Positions 48,129 through 58,148 of a stretch of DNA of 64,000 bases are shown here, in pieces. Position 1 is the stretch's first letter; every line of letters begins with the position of its first letter. The notes under the pieces were generated by a model that made no database searches, was not told where the DNA came from, and worked only from the letters and a program-made list of their open reading frames with translations. Source of the DNA: Candidatus Ruminococcus intestinipullorum (GTDB taxonomy: Bacteria; Bacillota; Clostridia; Lachnospirales; Lachnospiraceae); the NCBI GenBank assembly GCA_018883985.1, contig JAHLFA010000059.1, positions 1-64,000 of the forward strand, in the 5' to 3' direction. The position numbers and the translations under genes were made by a program.

Positions 48129-48269
48129 ATGGGCTGGAAACGTTCTTGTAAGGAAAAGCTGCGATATTGTGTATATTGTCGTAAAAGGTTAAATAAAAGG
48201 TTGAGTTGTTTTAAGTGTTCTTTGGATGAGGTAATTAAATTTTTAAATACAGGGAGCTGCCATGGATAA
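48129..48269 (+). CDS. 46-aa cysteine-rich (zinc-ribbon-like) small protein, not in the supplied ORF track
   Basis: MGWKRSCKEKLRYCVYCRKRLNKRLSCFKCSLDEVIKFLNTGSCHG*; CxxC-x9-CxxC; stop overlaps the next gene's ATG by 8 nt. Confidence 0.6.
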   Translation: MGWKRSCKEKLRYCVYCRKRLNKRLSCFKCSLDEVIKFLNTGSCHG

Positions 48270-48594
48270 TAGAAAGAAACAAAAAATTCTCGTATCTGAA
48301 AAGAATTATGAAAAAGAAATCATAGAATCTAGTCAATTGATATTGCTTGAATTTTTTGCTCCATGGTGTCCAAAATGTGCAATGATGGAAGACGTGGTAG
48401 AAGAGGTATTTGAAGAATATGATGGCAGCCTTAAAGTATGTCAGATTAATATTGAGGAATCAAAGACACTTGCAGAGCAATTCGAGGTAGAAATTGTTCC
48501 AGTATTTTTTGTTGTTCAAAGTGGAACGATATTGGCATCAGTAGTGGGAAATGTATCAAAACAAACATTGAAACAAATGATAGAACTTCAATAG
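48262..48594 (+). CDS. Thioredoxin-family protein (WCPKC active site)
   Basis: 'LLEFFAPWCPKCAMMEDVVEEVFEEYDGSLKVCQINIEE', 'EIVPVFFVVQSG'. Confidence 0.88.
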   Translation: MDNRKKQKILVSEKNYEKEIIESSQLILLEFFAPWCPKCAMMEDVVEEVFEEYDGSLKVCQINIEESKTLAEQFEVEIVPVFFVVQSGTILASVVGNVSKQTLKQMIELQ

Positions 48595-48628
48595 AGAGAT
48601 ACACGTTTGGGGAAGGTGTGAGAAGGGG

Positions 48629-50449
48629 ATGAAGAGATGGGTTTCAGGTAGATTTGATAGATATATGAATACCCTTAAAATTAAGAAAAAGCTTTTTTTA
48701 CTGTATTTCTATTGTGTAATGCTGCCGTTGGTTTTGACAGATACTATTATTTTATATCTCTTAATTCAAAATGAATATAATGAAAAGCAAGAGATATTAA
48801 AAAGTGCTGTAAATGCCACAGAGTATACTATAAACAGTGCAATGGAAGAAGCTGTTATTTTATCAAAAAATATTTATTTCAATAAGTATATCAATGAATT
48901 CCTTAACACGAAGTTTCAATCTAATTTAGAATATTATAATCGATATCAAGACTTGTTAAGGGATTCTTTATTTGATACTTCACTTGGAACAAGCAATACA
49001 AAGATTACAATCTATGCCAATAATGAGGGGATTGTAAACGGAGGAAGATTTTGGAAAACAGAAAGTGTAGAACAACAGTGGTGGTATCAACATTTTGTAC
49101 AATCTGGACTACAAATGCGAATGTATTTTTATTATGATGATTCGAAAGTGCAGGAGATAGAGCCTGTACGAAAAGCATCATTTGTAAGAAAATTGGATCG
49201 TTATAAAAGAGATGAATATGAGAAATTTTTAAAAATAGATTTGGATTACACAGCAATAAATGAGCGTATGACGGTAGCAAGATATGGCTGTGATGTATAT
49301 GTATGTGCAGATGACGGGAGAATTTTATTTTCGAATACAGGAAAAGGAAATATGCTTTCTCCTTACTCTTATATCAGTAGTATAGGGTATAAAAAGGGAG
49401 AGTATATGAAACAGATTAATATTTATGGACAAACTATCCAGATTTATGCAATACCATATACAATTACTTTTTTACAGATTTTAAAAAGGCATCTTCCATT
49501 TCTCATTTTGTTAATCGGGGTAAATGTAGTAATTCCATGGTTTTTTGTACAATTATTAAGACGTAATTTTGTAGATAGGTTGGATATTTTAAGTAAGACA
49601 TTTGTATGTGGAACAAAAGGGGAATTAAAGGCAGTTCCAGAGTCAGAGATACATGGAATGGACGAGATTGCTGCTCTTATGCGAAATTATAATATTATGG
49701 TTCAACGGGTAAATCGGTTGATTGAAACGGTATATAAGAGTAAACTAAAAGAACAAGAGATGAATATAGCCAGACAAAAAGCAGAATTATTAGCTCTTCA
49801 CGAGCAAATAAATCCACATTTTTTGTTTAATGTTTTGGAGAATATCCGTATGCGAAGTGTTTTGAAACAGGAATATGAAACAGCAGAAATGATTGAGCAA
49901 TTGTCTTTGATGCAGCGTCAGTATGTAGAATGGGGAACTGACATGGTTGCTGTACAGGAGGAGATAAAGTTTGTAGAGGCATATTTAAAGCTTCAAAAAT
50001 ATCGCTTTGGAGATCGTCTGTCATATGATATTCAGGTTGAAGAGTCTTGCAGAGAATATCGAATTCCAAAATTATCATTGGTAACATTTGTGGAAAATGC
50101 TTGTGTACATGGGGTGGAAGATAAGGCTGTAAGAAGCTGGGTTTTTGTAAAGGTTTATCAAAGAAATCAGGAATTTCATATGGAAATAGAAGATACAGGA
50201 GGTGGAATGTCACAGGAGAGGGTTTGTAATATTTATGAAAAAATGAAACATGCAAACATTGAGATGCTGAAAGGACACGGTCGAGTAGGGATTGTAAATG
50301 CGTGCCTTAGGTTAAAAATGCAAACAAATCAGCAGGTAAGATTTGAAATAGAAAGTGAAAAAGGACTTGGAACTGTGATTCTTATTTCAGCACCGATTCA
50401 TTATTTTGACATGGAGGGGAATGATGTTAAAGGTACTTATAGTGGATGA
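48629..50449 (+). CDS. YesM-like sensor histidine kinase
   Basis: Two TM regions, 'LLALHEQINPHFLFNVLENIRM', 'IPKLSLVTFVENACVHGVE', 'DTGGGMS'. Confidence 0.93.
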   Translation: MKRWVSGRFDRYMNTLKIKKKLFLLYFYCVMLPLVLTDTIILYLLIQNEYNEKQEILKSAVNATEYTINSAMEEAVILSKNIYFNKYINEFLNTKFQSNLEYYNRYQDLLRDSLFDTSLGTSNTKITIYANNEGIVNGGRFWKTESVEQQWWYQHFVQSGLQMRMYFYYDDSKVQEIEPVRKASFVRKLDRYKRDEYEKFLKIDLDYTAINERMTVARYGCDVYVCADDGRILFSNTGKGNMLSPYSYISSIGYKKGEYMKQINIYGQTIQIYAIPYTITFLQILKRHLPFLILLIGVNVVIPWFFVQLLRRNFVDRLDILSKTFVCGTKGELKAVPESEIHGMDEIAALMRNYNIMVQRVNRLIETVYKSKLKEQEMNIARQKAELLALHEQINPHFLFNVLENIRMRSVLKQEYETAEMIEQLSLMQRQYVEWGTDMVAVQEEIKFVEAYLKLQKYRFGDRLSYDIQVEESCREYRIPKLSLVTFVENACVHGVEDKAVRSWVFVKVYQRNQEFHMEIEDTGGGMSQERVCNIYEKMKHANIEMLKGHGRVGIVNACLRLKMQTNQQVRFEIESEKGLGTVILISAPIHYFDMEGNDVKGTYSG

Positions 50450-51479
50450 TGAGCCATTTATTGCACAGGGATTACAGGTTTTGATTGATTGGAAAAGTTA
50501 TGGATATGAGGTTGCAGGTGTTGTTTACAACGGCATGGAGGCAATTGAATTTCTTCGTGAACATACGGTTTCATTGATTCTAGCAGATGTAAAAATGCCT
50601 GTTATGGATGGAATCAGTTTATTGAAAAAAATTCGGGAAGAGAACCTCTCAGATGCATTTTTTGTTATTATTAGCGGATATGGTAGTTTTGAGTATGCAC
50701 AGCAGGCTATTAAATATAAATGCACAGATTATATTTTAAAACCTGTATCTAAGCAGCAGCTTTTAGAGCTTTTAGGAAGACTTAAGATAACTTCTCATGA
50801 CCAAGTTGAGGAAAACAATAAACACGTTATTAGTGAGAAATTAATTGCTGAGCTAATTAAAGCACTTGAAGAGAATCATGTTTTGAAGATTAAATCAATA
50901 GCTAATTTGGTATATGATGAATTTGATAAAGGAAAAATGGAATCAGGAATGGTTCAAGTAAACTTGAATTATTTGTTAGTAAAATTAACCCATTTGGTAG
51001 TGGCTTTAGATGACAGTGTAGATCAAAATGAGATTATTCATCGCATTAAGAAAAATTTCTTAGAAATGTACTCAAAAGAGAATAGGGAGTGTTTTGAGAA
51101 ATTTATGTTGGAGTATGCAGAATACTTAAATAATCAAAGGAATTATGTTTCTGGAGGAGTACTTTGTAAGGTTGAGAGAGAAATTAAGCAAAGGTATCAG
51201 GAAAACCTCACATTAAAGGAGCTTAGTAAAAAATATTATGTAAACAGTACATATTTAGGACAACAATTTCGAAAGAAATATGGAGTTTCTTTCAAGGACT
51301 ATTTAAATCAATATCGAATAGAAAAAGCAGCAGAGCATTTACTTAGAACAGATGAAAAAATCTACCTTGTAGCAGAAAAGGTAGGGTATAAAGACTTGGA
51401 CTATTTTGTAAATAAATTTATATCTATTAAAGGGTGTACACCAACAAGCTATAGAAAACAGTTAAAATATTCAAAATAA
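50406..51479 (+). CDS. AraC-type response regulator (YesN-like)
   Basis: 'LKVLIVDDEPFIAQGLQVLIDW', 'LILADVKMPVMDGI', C-terminal HTH 'LTLKELSKKYYVNSTYLGQQFRKKYGVSFKDYLNQYRIEKA'. Confidence 0.95.
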   Translation: MTWRGMMLKVLIVDDEPFIAQGLQVLIDWKSYGYEVAGVVYNGMEAIEFLREHTVSLILADVKMPVMDGISLLKKIREENLSDAFFVIISGYGSFEYAQQAIKYKCTDYILKPVSKQQLLELLGRLKITSHDQVEENNKHVISEKLIAELIKALEENHVLKIKSIANLVYDEFDKGKMESGMVQVNLNYLLVKLTHLVVALDDSVDQNEIIHRIKKNFLEMYSKENRECFEKFMLEYAEYLNNQRNYVSGGVLCKVEREIKQRYQENLTLKELSKKYYVNSTYLGQQFRKKYGVSFKDYLNQYRIEKAAEHLLRTDEKIYLVAEKVGYKDLDYFVNKFISIKGCTPTSYRKQLKYSK

Positions 51480-51489
51480 CTATAAAATA

Positions 51490-51543
51490 AAAAGCATGGG
51501 AAATTCTAGTTATACAAAAAAACTAAAATTTGCCATGCTTTTC
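51490..51543 (+). terminator. Rho-independent terminator after the two-component genes
   Basis: AAAAGCATGGGAAATT...AAATTTGCCATGCTTTT hairpin. Confidence 0.75.
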
Positions 51544-51559
51544 TATGTCTTTTGTAGGG

Positions 51560-51588
51560 TTGAAACAAAACGTTGTTAAAAGTAAAAT
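51560..51588 (+). promoter_or_regulatory. Candidate promoter of the xylan-transporter operon
   Basis: TTGAAA - 17 nt - TAAAAT upstream of the SBP gene. Confidence 0.5.
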
Positions 51589-51628
51589 ATTAATATCTAT
51601 TAGAGAGAGCGAAAAGGAGGAGAGTTAT

Positions 51629-53299
51629 ATGAAAAAGAAACAATTAGTTGCAGCCCTTTTGGGTATGACGGTGCTTTCTACTATGCTAGCTGGATGTGGA
51701 GGGAAAGAGAAACCAAAGGAAACAGAAGAGGGAGGAGTGAAGGAATTCACAGCATTTTTTGCAGTACCAGGAACGGAAATCAATGATGATAATGAGGTTC
51801 AGCAAAAAATTGCAGAAATTACAGGGGCAAAGTGTAAAGAAACTTGGCTTACAGGACAAACAGCAGAGGAAGCAGTAGGAACCATGATTGCAGGAGGAGA
51901 ATATCCAGACTTTATCGATGGTGGAGATGGAATGGTTCAGCTTTATGAAGCTGGTGCTTTGGTTGCATTAGATGACTATATCGATGATTATCCCAATATA
52001 AAAGAATTCTATACAGAAGAAGAGTGGGATAAACTTCGTCAAGATGATGGACATATTTACTGGATTCAGCAATTTGGAAATATTTATGGTGAAGAAAAAG
52101 CAACTACTCATAATGATGAAGCATTTTGGATTCAAACAAGAGTGTTAGAATGGGCAGGATATCCAGAAGTAACTACAATGGATGAGTACTTTGAATTGAT
52201 TGAATCTTATCAGGAGGCAAATCCAACAATGGAAGACGGCACAGAGAATATCCCATACACAATTCTTTGTGAAGATTGGAGATATTTCTGTTTAGAGAAT
52301 GCACCACAGTTCTTAGATGGATATCCAAATGATGGTTCTGTTATTGTAGACCCAGATGAATTAAAGGTTATTGACTACAATACAACTCCAACAGCTGTAA
52401 AGTACTTTAAAAAGTTAAATGAAGAGTATCATAAAGGTATTGTAGATCCAGAATCATTTACACAAACATATGATGAGTATATTGCAAAGCTTTCTACAGG
52501 ACGTGTACTTGGAATGATTGACCAATGGTGGAACTTTGCATATACAGTAAATGATTCTTTGAAGCAACAAGGATTAACAGACCAAGGATGTAATTACGTA
52601 CCTCTTCCAATCACAATTGAAAAAGGAATTAAGAATCAGTGGCATAACTCAGGTGGTGTACTTAATGTATCAAGTGGTTTGGCAGTTACAACAAGCTGTG
52701 AAGATGTAGAAGGTGCATTGCAGTTCATTGATGACCTTTTAAGCCAAGAGGTACATGATTTAAGATTCTGGGGAGTAGAAGGGGAAGACTACAATGTAGA
52801 TGAAGAAGGCTTATATTATAAAACAGAAGAAATGAGAACACAGGGATCTGATACAGCTTATAAGGCTTCTCATACTTGTACATATTCTTATTTCCCACAG
52901 TATTCTGGAACAAGTCGTGATGGAATTAATGCGATGAAAGCAGAGTTTCAGCCAACAGAATTTTATGATGGTCTAAGTGATAAAGTAAAAGAATGTCTTG
53001 CAGCATATGGTGCAGAAACTTATGTAGATATGCTTGGAACAAGTGAAGCTCCAGGAGCATGGTATCCAATGTATTCATTCTCAAATAATTTGACTACAAG
53101 TACACCAGGTGGTATGGCATGGACAAAAATGGGAGAAATTAAGCACGAGTATTTGCCAAAAGTTGTTATGGCAAAGGATTTTGATGCAGCATGGGATGAG
53201 TATATGACTGCATACGAAGGATGTGATCCACAGGCATTTTTAGATGAAATGCAGGCAGAATTGGACAGAAGAATGGAAGAAGCTGCTAAGTTTGAATAG
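51629..53299 (+). CDS. Extracellular solute-binding lipoprotein (LipO/LplA-like, oligosaccharide ABC transporter)
   Basis: Lipobox 'STMLAGCGG' after a Lys-rich start with 'aaggagg' RBS; upstream codons from 51530 overlap the terminator hairpin and are probably not translated. Confidence 0.93.
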   Translation: MKKKQLVAALLGMTVLSTMLAGCGGKEKPKETEEGGVKEFTAFFAVPGTEINDDNEVQQKIAEITGAKCKETWLTGQTAEEAVGTMIAGGEYPDFIDGGDGMVQLYEAGALVALDDYIDDYPNIKEFYTEEEWDKLRQDDGHIYWIQQFGNIYGEEKATTHNDEAFWIQTRVLEWAGYPEVTTMDEYFELIESYQEANPTMEDGTENIPYTILCEDWRYFCLENAPQFLDGYPNDGSVIVDPDELKVIDYNTTPTAVKYFKKLNEEYHKGIVDPESFTQTYDEYIAKLSTGRVLGMIDQWWNFAYTVNDSLKQQGLTDQGCNYVPLPITIEKGIKNQWHNSGGVLNVSSGLAVTTSCEDVEGALQFIDDLLSQEVHDLRFWGVEGEDYNVDEEGLYYKTEEMRTQGSDTAYKASHTCTYSYFPQYSGTSRDGINAMKAEFQPTEFYDGLSDKVKECLAAYGAETYVDMLGTSEAPGAWYPMYSFSNNLTTSTPGGMAWTKMGEIKHEYLPKVVMAKDFDAAWDEYMTAYEGCDPQAFLDEMQAELDRRMEEAAKFE

Positions 53300-53319
53300 A
53301 ATAGTTAAGGAGTGAGATT

Positions 53320-54279
53320 ATGACTTCTAAAGCAAAAAGAAGAAGAAAAGAGAATGTAGCAGCTCCAACTCCTAAGATTACGTGGAAGGAGATAAAACGT
53401 CAAAAAGTATTGCTGTTTTGGTCAGCTGCAATTGTAGTGTATGGTGTGATATTTTATTATCTCCCTTTGGTTGGATGGTTGATGGCATTTGAAGATTATA
53501 AACCAAAGGATGGACTTTTTCATTCGGCATTTGTAGGAATGAAGAACTTTCAACACTTATTTTCAGATGCCACATTCATTAAAGTATTACGAAATACGTT
53601 GGCTATGGGAGTGATTAACTTAGCAGTCACTTTCATTATGGCAATTGTATTTGCGATTCTTTTAAATGAGGTACAGTCACGCAAAGGGAAAAAGACAGTA
53701 CAGACGATATCTTATTTACCACATTTTCTTTCATGGATTATTGTAACAGGTATTTTGCACGATGCTTTATCTGGAACAGGTATTGTAAATGAGATTTTAG
53801 TAAATTTACATTTGATAGAAAAACCAATCAACTTTTTTGCTCATCCAAAGTATTTTTGGCCAATTGTAGCATTTGCAAATGTGTGGAAAGAAACAGGATG
53901 GAATGCAATTATCTATCTTGCAGCAATTACAGCAATTGATCCTTCATTATATGAGGCTGCAAGCATAGATGGAGCAGGACGTTGGGCGAAGATTAGAAGT
54001 GTTACACTTCCAGGGATTAAACCAACAATCATGATTCTTTTATTAATGAATGTTGGAAATGTATTAAATGCAGGATTTGAAATTCAGTACTTATTAGGAA
54101 ATGGTCTTGTACAGAGTGTATCCCAAACAATAGACATTTATGTTTTGAAGTGGGGAATTAGTCAGGGTAATTATGCAATAGGAACTGCCGCTGGTATCTT
54201 CAAGAGTTTTGTAAGTATTATTTTGATTATCATTGCAAACCAAATCGCAAAACGAAATGGCGAAGAAAGATTGTTCTAG
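53320..54279 (+). CDS. ABC transporter permease (LplB/YtcP type)
   Basis: 'YLPLVGWLMAFEDYKP', EAA-loop 'YEAASIDGAGRWAKIRSVTLPGIKPTI'. Confidence 0.95.
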   Translation: MTSKAKRRRKENVAAPTPKITWKEIKRQKVLLFWSAAIVVYGVIFYYLPLVGWLMAFEDYKPKDGLFHSAFVGMKNFQHLFSDATFIKVLRNTLAMGVINLAVTFIMAIVFAILLNEVQSRKGKKTVQTISYLPHFLSWIIVTGILHDALSGTGIVNEILVNLHLIEKPINFFAHPKYFWPIVAFANVWKETGWNAIIYLAAITAIDPSLYEAASIDGAGRWAKIRSVTLPGIKPTIMILLLMNVGNVLNAGFEIQYLLGNGLVQSVSQTIDIYVLKWGISQGNYAIGTAAGIFKSFVSIILIIIANQIAKRNGEERLF

Positions 54280-54291
54280 GAGGTATCGGGA

Positions 54292-55200
54292 ATGAAAGAA
54301 GTGTATCAAAGTAAGACAAAAATAAAAAAATCATGGCCAGACAAAATTTTTGTTGTCTTAAATACATTGTTTATGATTAGTTTTGTAGTTATCACACTTT
54401 ATCCAGTTTTAAATACACTTGCGATCTCATTAAATGATGGTACCGATGCGTTAAGAGGTGGAATTTATTTAATTCCAAGAAAGTTGACGTTTAAGAATTA
54501 CATTACAGTACTTCAAAAGGATAATTTGATTACAGGTGCATGGGTTACAGTGCTTAGAACAGTATTAGGAACAGCAGTAGCATTAATCACCAATGCCATA
54601 CTTGCTTATATTGTAAGTAGAAAAAGGTTTTTATTTAAACGTTCACTTTCCTTGTTTTGGGTAGTTACTATGTATGTCAATGGTGGTATGATTCCTGTAT
54701 TCCTATTGTATAAAAACTTAGGGCTTACAAATAGTTTTTGGGTATACATTATTCCAGGTATGATTAGTGCATTCAACATGTTGGTAATTCGTACCTATAT
54801 GTCAGGAATTCCAGATAGTTTGGAGGAATCAGCACAGCTTGATGGAGCTGGATATACGACAATTTTTATTAAAATTATTTCTCCTTTATGTAAACCAGTT
54901 TATGCAACAGTTGCTTTATTTGTTGCTGTGGGTCAGTGGAACTCTTGGTTTGATGCGATGCTCTACAACAGAATGAGTCCAGAGTATACAACATTGCAAT
55001 ATGAACTTATGAAATTGTTGTCCTCTGTTACAAATCAAAGTAGTTCTGCAGAGGCAATGAAAAATGCGATGGGAAGTGTTACACCTACATCGGTTCGTGC
55101 AGCAGCTACTATATTGACAATGCTTCCTATCATTTGTTTATATCCATTTCTACAAAGATACTTTATTACAGGGCTTACAATAGGTGGTGTAAAAGAATAA
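54292..55200 (+). CDS. ABC transporter permease (LplC/YtcP type)
   Basis: 'TLYPVLNTLAISLNDG', EAA-loop 'LEESAQLDGAGYTTIFIKIISPLCKPV'. Confidence 0.95.
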   Translation: MKEVYQSKTKIKKSWPDKIFVVLNTLFMISFVVITLYPVLNTLAISLNDGTDALRGGIYLIPRKLTFKNYITVLQKDNLITGAWVTVLRTVLGTAVALITNAILAYIVSRKRFLFKRSLSLFWVVTMYVNGGMIPVFLLYKNLGLTNSFWVYIIPGMISAFNMLVIRTYMSGIPDSLEESAQLDGAGYTTIFIKIISPLCKPVYATVALFVAVGQWNSWFDAMLYNRMSPEYTTLQYELMKLLSSVTNQSSSAEAMKNAMGSVTPTSVRAAATILTMLPIICLYPFLQRYFITGLTIGGVKE

Positions 55201-55207
55201 TTGAGGG

Positions 55208-56890
55208 ATGTTTATGAAAGGAATTGGAAAATGGACAGGAACAGGCATAGTAGCAATGGTAATGGGGATTGCTCTAGGCTGTATGTCTCAAGCAGATGAT
55301 ATTGAAATATCTTTGTTGCAAGAACAAGAATTAGAGTCAATAAAATCTGTTTATAAGGATGATTTCTTAATAGGAAATATATACAATCCTTCTAGTCAAC
55401 AGGGTGTGGAAAAAGATAGATTGTTATACCATTTTAATGTGATAACACCAGAGAATTTACTAAAACCTGATGCAGTACAGCCATCAAAGGGGAACTATCA
55501 GTTTCAGCCAGCAGATGATATGGTGCAATTTGCAGCGTCAAATCAATTAGCTGTGGTAGGGCATACATTTGCATGGTACCAACAAACTCCTGATTGGATG
55601 GCAGAAAATTGCAGTAAAGAGGAAGCAATCGAGAATCTTAAAAATCATATCTACACGACTGCTGGCAGATATGCAGGAAAAATAATTGTTTGGGATGTTG
55701 TAAATGAAGCGATTTTGGATGGAGTTAAGCTTCCAGAAAATGGAGATTGGAAGCAATGTTTGAGGCAAGGAGCATGGTATAAAGCCATTGGTGCAGATTA
55801 TATAGAGATGGCATTTCGCTATGCACATGAAGCAGATCCAAATGCAAAGCTATATTACAATGATTATAATTTAAATGACCCTAATAAAGCAGAAATTGTT
55901 GCAGCAATGTTCAAAGATCTGAAAGCAAAAGGGGTTCCAATTGATGGAATAGGAATGCAATCACACTATAATATTGGTATAATTCCAGCTTTGGTTGAGC
56001 GTTCTATTCAACTATTTGAAGGTGTAGGGGCTGAAATTTCCATTACAGAATTAGACGTTACAGTAAATGGGGCAGATGCGTCTGGATTAACAAAAGAGCA
56101 GGAGATTGAACAGGCTCAAGTTTATGCAGAGTTATTCCAGATATATAAGGCACATTCAGATTCTATTGAAAGAGTTACCTTTTGGGGGCTTGATGATGCA
56201 CATAGTTGGAGAAAAGAGAGTTTCCCTTGCCTATTTGATGCAAATTACGCACCAAAACAAGCCTATTTTGCTGTAATAGATCCAGAAGGATTTTTAAAGG
56301 AATATCCAAGGGATGAGATTCCTGAACCAAATGAAATTACAGCAGCATATGGAACTCCAACGATAGATGGGGCTATTGATGAAGTTTGGGGAAAGACAAA
56401 ATCAGCACCCGTAGATATTATGACAATGGCATGGCAGGGAGCAAAAGGAACTGTTAAAACTTTATGGGATGAAAATGCGATTTATATTCTCTTTGAGGTT
56501 CAAGATTCGGTACTAAATGCAGATAGCAGTCAGCTGCATGAGCAGGACTCTGTCGAAATCTTTTTAGATGAAAACAATGGAAAAACTCCATATTATGAGG
56601 AAGATGATGGACAATACAGAGTTTCCTTTAAAAATTTAGTATCTTATGGTAGTAATGGTTCAAAACAAGGCTTTCAATCTGCAGTTTCCCTTACAGGGCA
56701 AGGATATATTGTTGAGATGAAAATTCCTGTGAGCAAAAAGCTCTATGGAGGAGAGGTTTTAGGTTTTGATGCCCAGATTAATGATAGTAATGCAAAGGGT
56801 ACACGTATTAGTGTTGCAAAATTCAACGATGGTACGGATAATTCTTGGCAGTCTACACAATACTGGGGAAATCTAAGGCTAACAAAATAA
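55208..56890 (+). CDS. GH10 endo-1,4-beta-xylanase with C-terminal CBM9-like module, predicted lipoprotein
   Basis: 'VVGHTFAWYQQTPDWM', 'WDVVNEAI', 'YYNDYNLND', 'ISITELDVTV'; C-term 'AYGTPTIDGAIDEVW' CBM9-like; N-term 'MGIALGC' lipobox-like. Confidence 0.95.
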   Translation: MFMKGIGKWTGTGIVAMVMGIALGCMSQADDIEISLLQEQELESIKSVYKDDFLIGNIYNPSSQQGVEKDRLLYHFNVITPENLLKPDAVQPSKGNYQFQPADDMVQFAASNQLAVVGHTFAWYQQTPDWMAENCSKEEAIENLKNHIYTTAGRYAGKIIVWDVVNEAILDGVKLPENGDWKQCLRQGAWYKAIGADYIEMAFRYAHEADPNAKLYYNDYNLNDPNKAEIVAAMFKDLKAKGVPIDGIGMQSHYNIGIIPALVERSIQLFEGVGAEISITELDVTVNGADASGLTKEQEIEQAQVYAELFQIYKAHSDSIERVTFWGLDDAHSWRKESFPCLFDANYAPKQAYFAVIDPEGFLKEYPRDEIPEPNEITAAYGTPTIDGAIDEVWGKTKSAPVDIMTMAWQGAKGTVKTLWDENAIYILFEVQDSVLNADSSQLHEQDSVEIFLDENNGKTPYYEEDDGQYRVSFKNLVSYGSNGSKQGFQSAVSLTGQGYIVEMKIPVSKKLYGGEVLGFDAQINDSNAKGTRISVAKFNDGTDNSWQSTQYWGNLRLTK

Positions 56891-56996
56891 GTTAAGGGTA
56901 CTACAATTAGAGGTGTCTGTTTCGTCACAAATTATGTGGATGGGCAGATGCCTGTAGTTGTATATAAATAAAAATGGAAGAGAGGAATAATAAAGG

Positions 56997-58142
56997 ATGA
57001 CAGGTGCATTTGAAACAGGTGTATATAGAAATTTATTTTTGGAATATGGGTATGATTCTAAGGAGATTCAAAGAAGATTGGAAAATTGTTTTCAGACAAT
57101 GTTTTATGGCTCGGATGAAGAAAGGATTTATCATGTAACTGGGGATGATATGGGTTATGTAGAAGACACAGGGAATCATGACGTTCGGACAGAGGGAATG
57201 TCTTATGCAATGATGGTTTGTGTGCAATTGGATAAAAAGGAAGAGTTTGACCGTTTATGGAAGTGGGTATGTACATATATGAGGATAGAAGAGGGACCAG
57301 GGAAGGACTATTTTCGTTGGTCTTGTGGTACAGATGGTACATCGTATTCTGATGGTCCTGCACCAGACGGGGAGGAATTTTTTGCTATGGCCTTATTTTT
57401 TGCATCCAACAGATGGGGCGATGGAGAGGGTATCTTTGAATATAAAGCACAAGCAAGAAGAATATTGAGAGCATGTGTTCACAAAGGGGAAGAGGGAAAT
57501 TTTGGAGAGCCTATGTGGAATCCAGAAAATAAGTTGATAAAATTTGTTACATGCGTGGAGTTTACAGATCCGTCCTATCATTTGCCCCATTTTTATGAGC
57601 TTTTTGCTCTTTGGGCAGATGAGGGAGATAGAGAATTTTGGATGGAGGCTGCAAAAGCAAGCAGAGAATATCTTCATCTTGCTTGTCATCCAGATACAGG
57701 GCTTTCTCCTGAGTACTCAGAGTATGATGGAACGCCTCATACAGGAACAGAGGAGCAGTTTGGACGGCATGACTGGTATTATAGTGATGCATATAGAACA
57801 ATGGCCAATATTGGATTGGATTTCTCATGGTTTGGAAAAGATCCTTGGCAGAAACAGATTGCTAGAGTATTTCAGGAGTTTTATTGTGTTCGCCAAAAAG
57901 ATGCATGGGACGGAGTGTTTTTAGTGGATGGAACATTGCTAGAGGAGAAAGCATTGCATCCTACGGCTGTTATTGCAGTAAATGCACAAGCATCGCTTGC
58001 AGCACAAGGAGCTTATTCTAGAGAATGTGTAGATAAATTTTGGAATACACCATTACGTAAGGGAGATCGTAGATACTATGATAATTTCTTGTATATATTT
58101 GCTTGGATGGCGTTAAGTGGAAATTATCGTATTTGGAAGTAA
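56997..58142 (+). CDS. GH8 family enzyme, probable reducing-end xylose-releasing exo-oligoxylanase
   Basis: 'DDMGYVEDTGNHDVRTEGMSYAMMVCVQLDKKEEFDRLWKW', 'SDGPAPDGEEFFAMALFFAS'; no signal peptide. Confidence 0.92.
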   Translation: MTGAFETGVYRNLFLEYGYDSKEIQRRLENCFQTMFYGSDEERIYHVTGDDMGYVEDTGNHDVRTEGMSYAMMVCVQLDKKEEFDRLWKWVCTYMRIEEGPGKDYFRWSCGTDGTSYSDGPAPDGEEFFAMALFFASNRWGDGEGIFEYKAQARRILRACVHKGEEGNFGEPMWNPENKLIKFVTCVEFTDPSYHLPHFYELFALWADEGDREFWMEAAKASREYLHLACHPDTGLSPEYSEYDGTPHTGTEEQFGRHDWYYSDAYRTMANIGLDFSWFGKDPWQKQIARVFQEFYCVRQKDAWDGVFLVDGTLLEEKALHPTAVIAVNAQASLAAQGAYSRECVDKFWNTPLRKGDRRYYDNFLYIFAWMALSGNYRIWK

Positions 58143-58148
58143 AGGGGT

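Noticed and set aside
51530-51628. Upstream 33 codons of the SBP ORF in the ORF track
   Set aside because: Overlap a terminator hairpin and candidate promoter; lipoprotein start at 51629 has a proper RBS and signal peptide
56891-56971. 26 in-frame sense codons after the GH10 stop (VKGTTIRGVCFVTNYVDGQMPVVVYK*), possible read-through
   Set aside because: Short open stretch compatible with chance; the CBM9-like domain already ends naturally at ...WGNLRLTK*; no read-through signal seen
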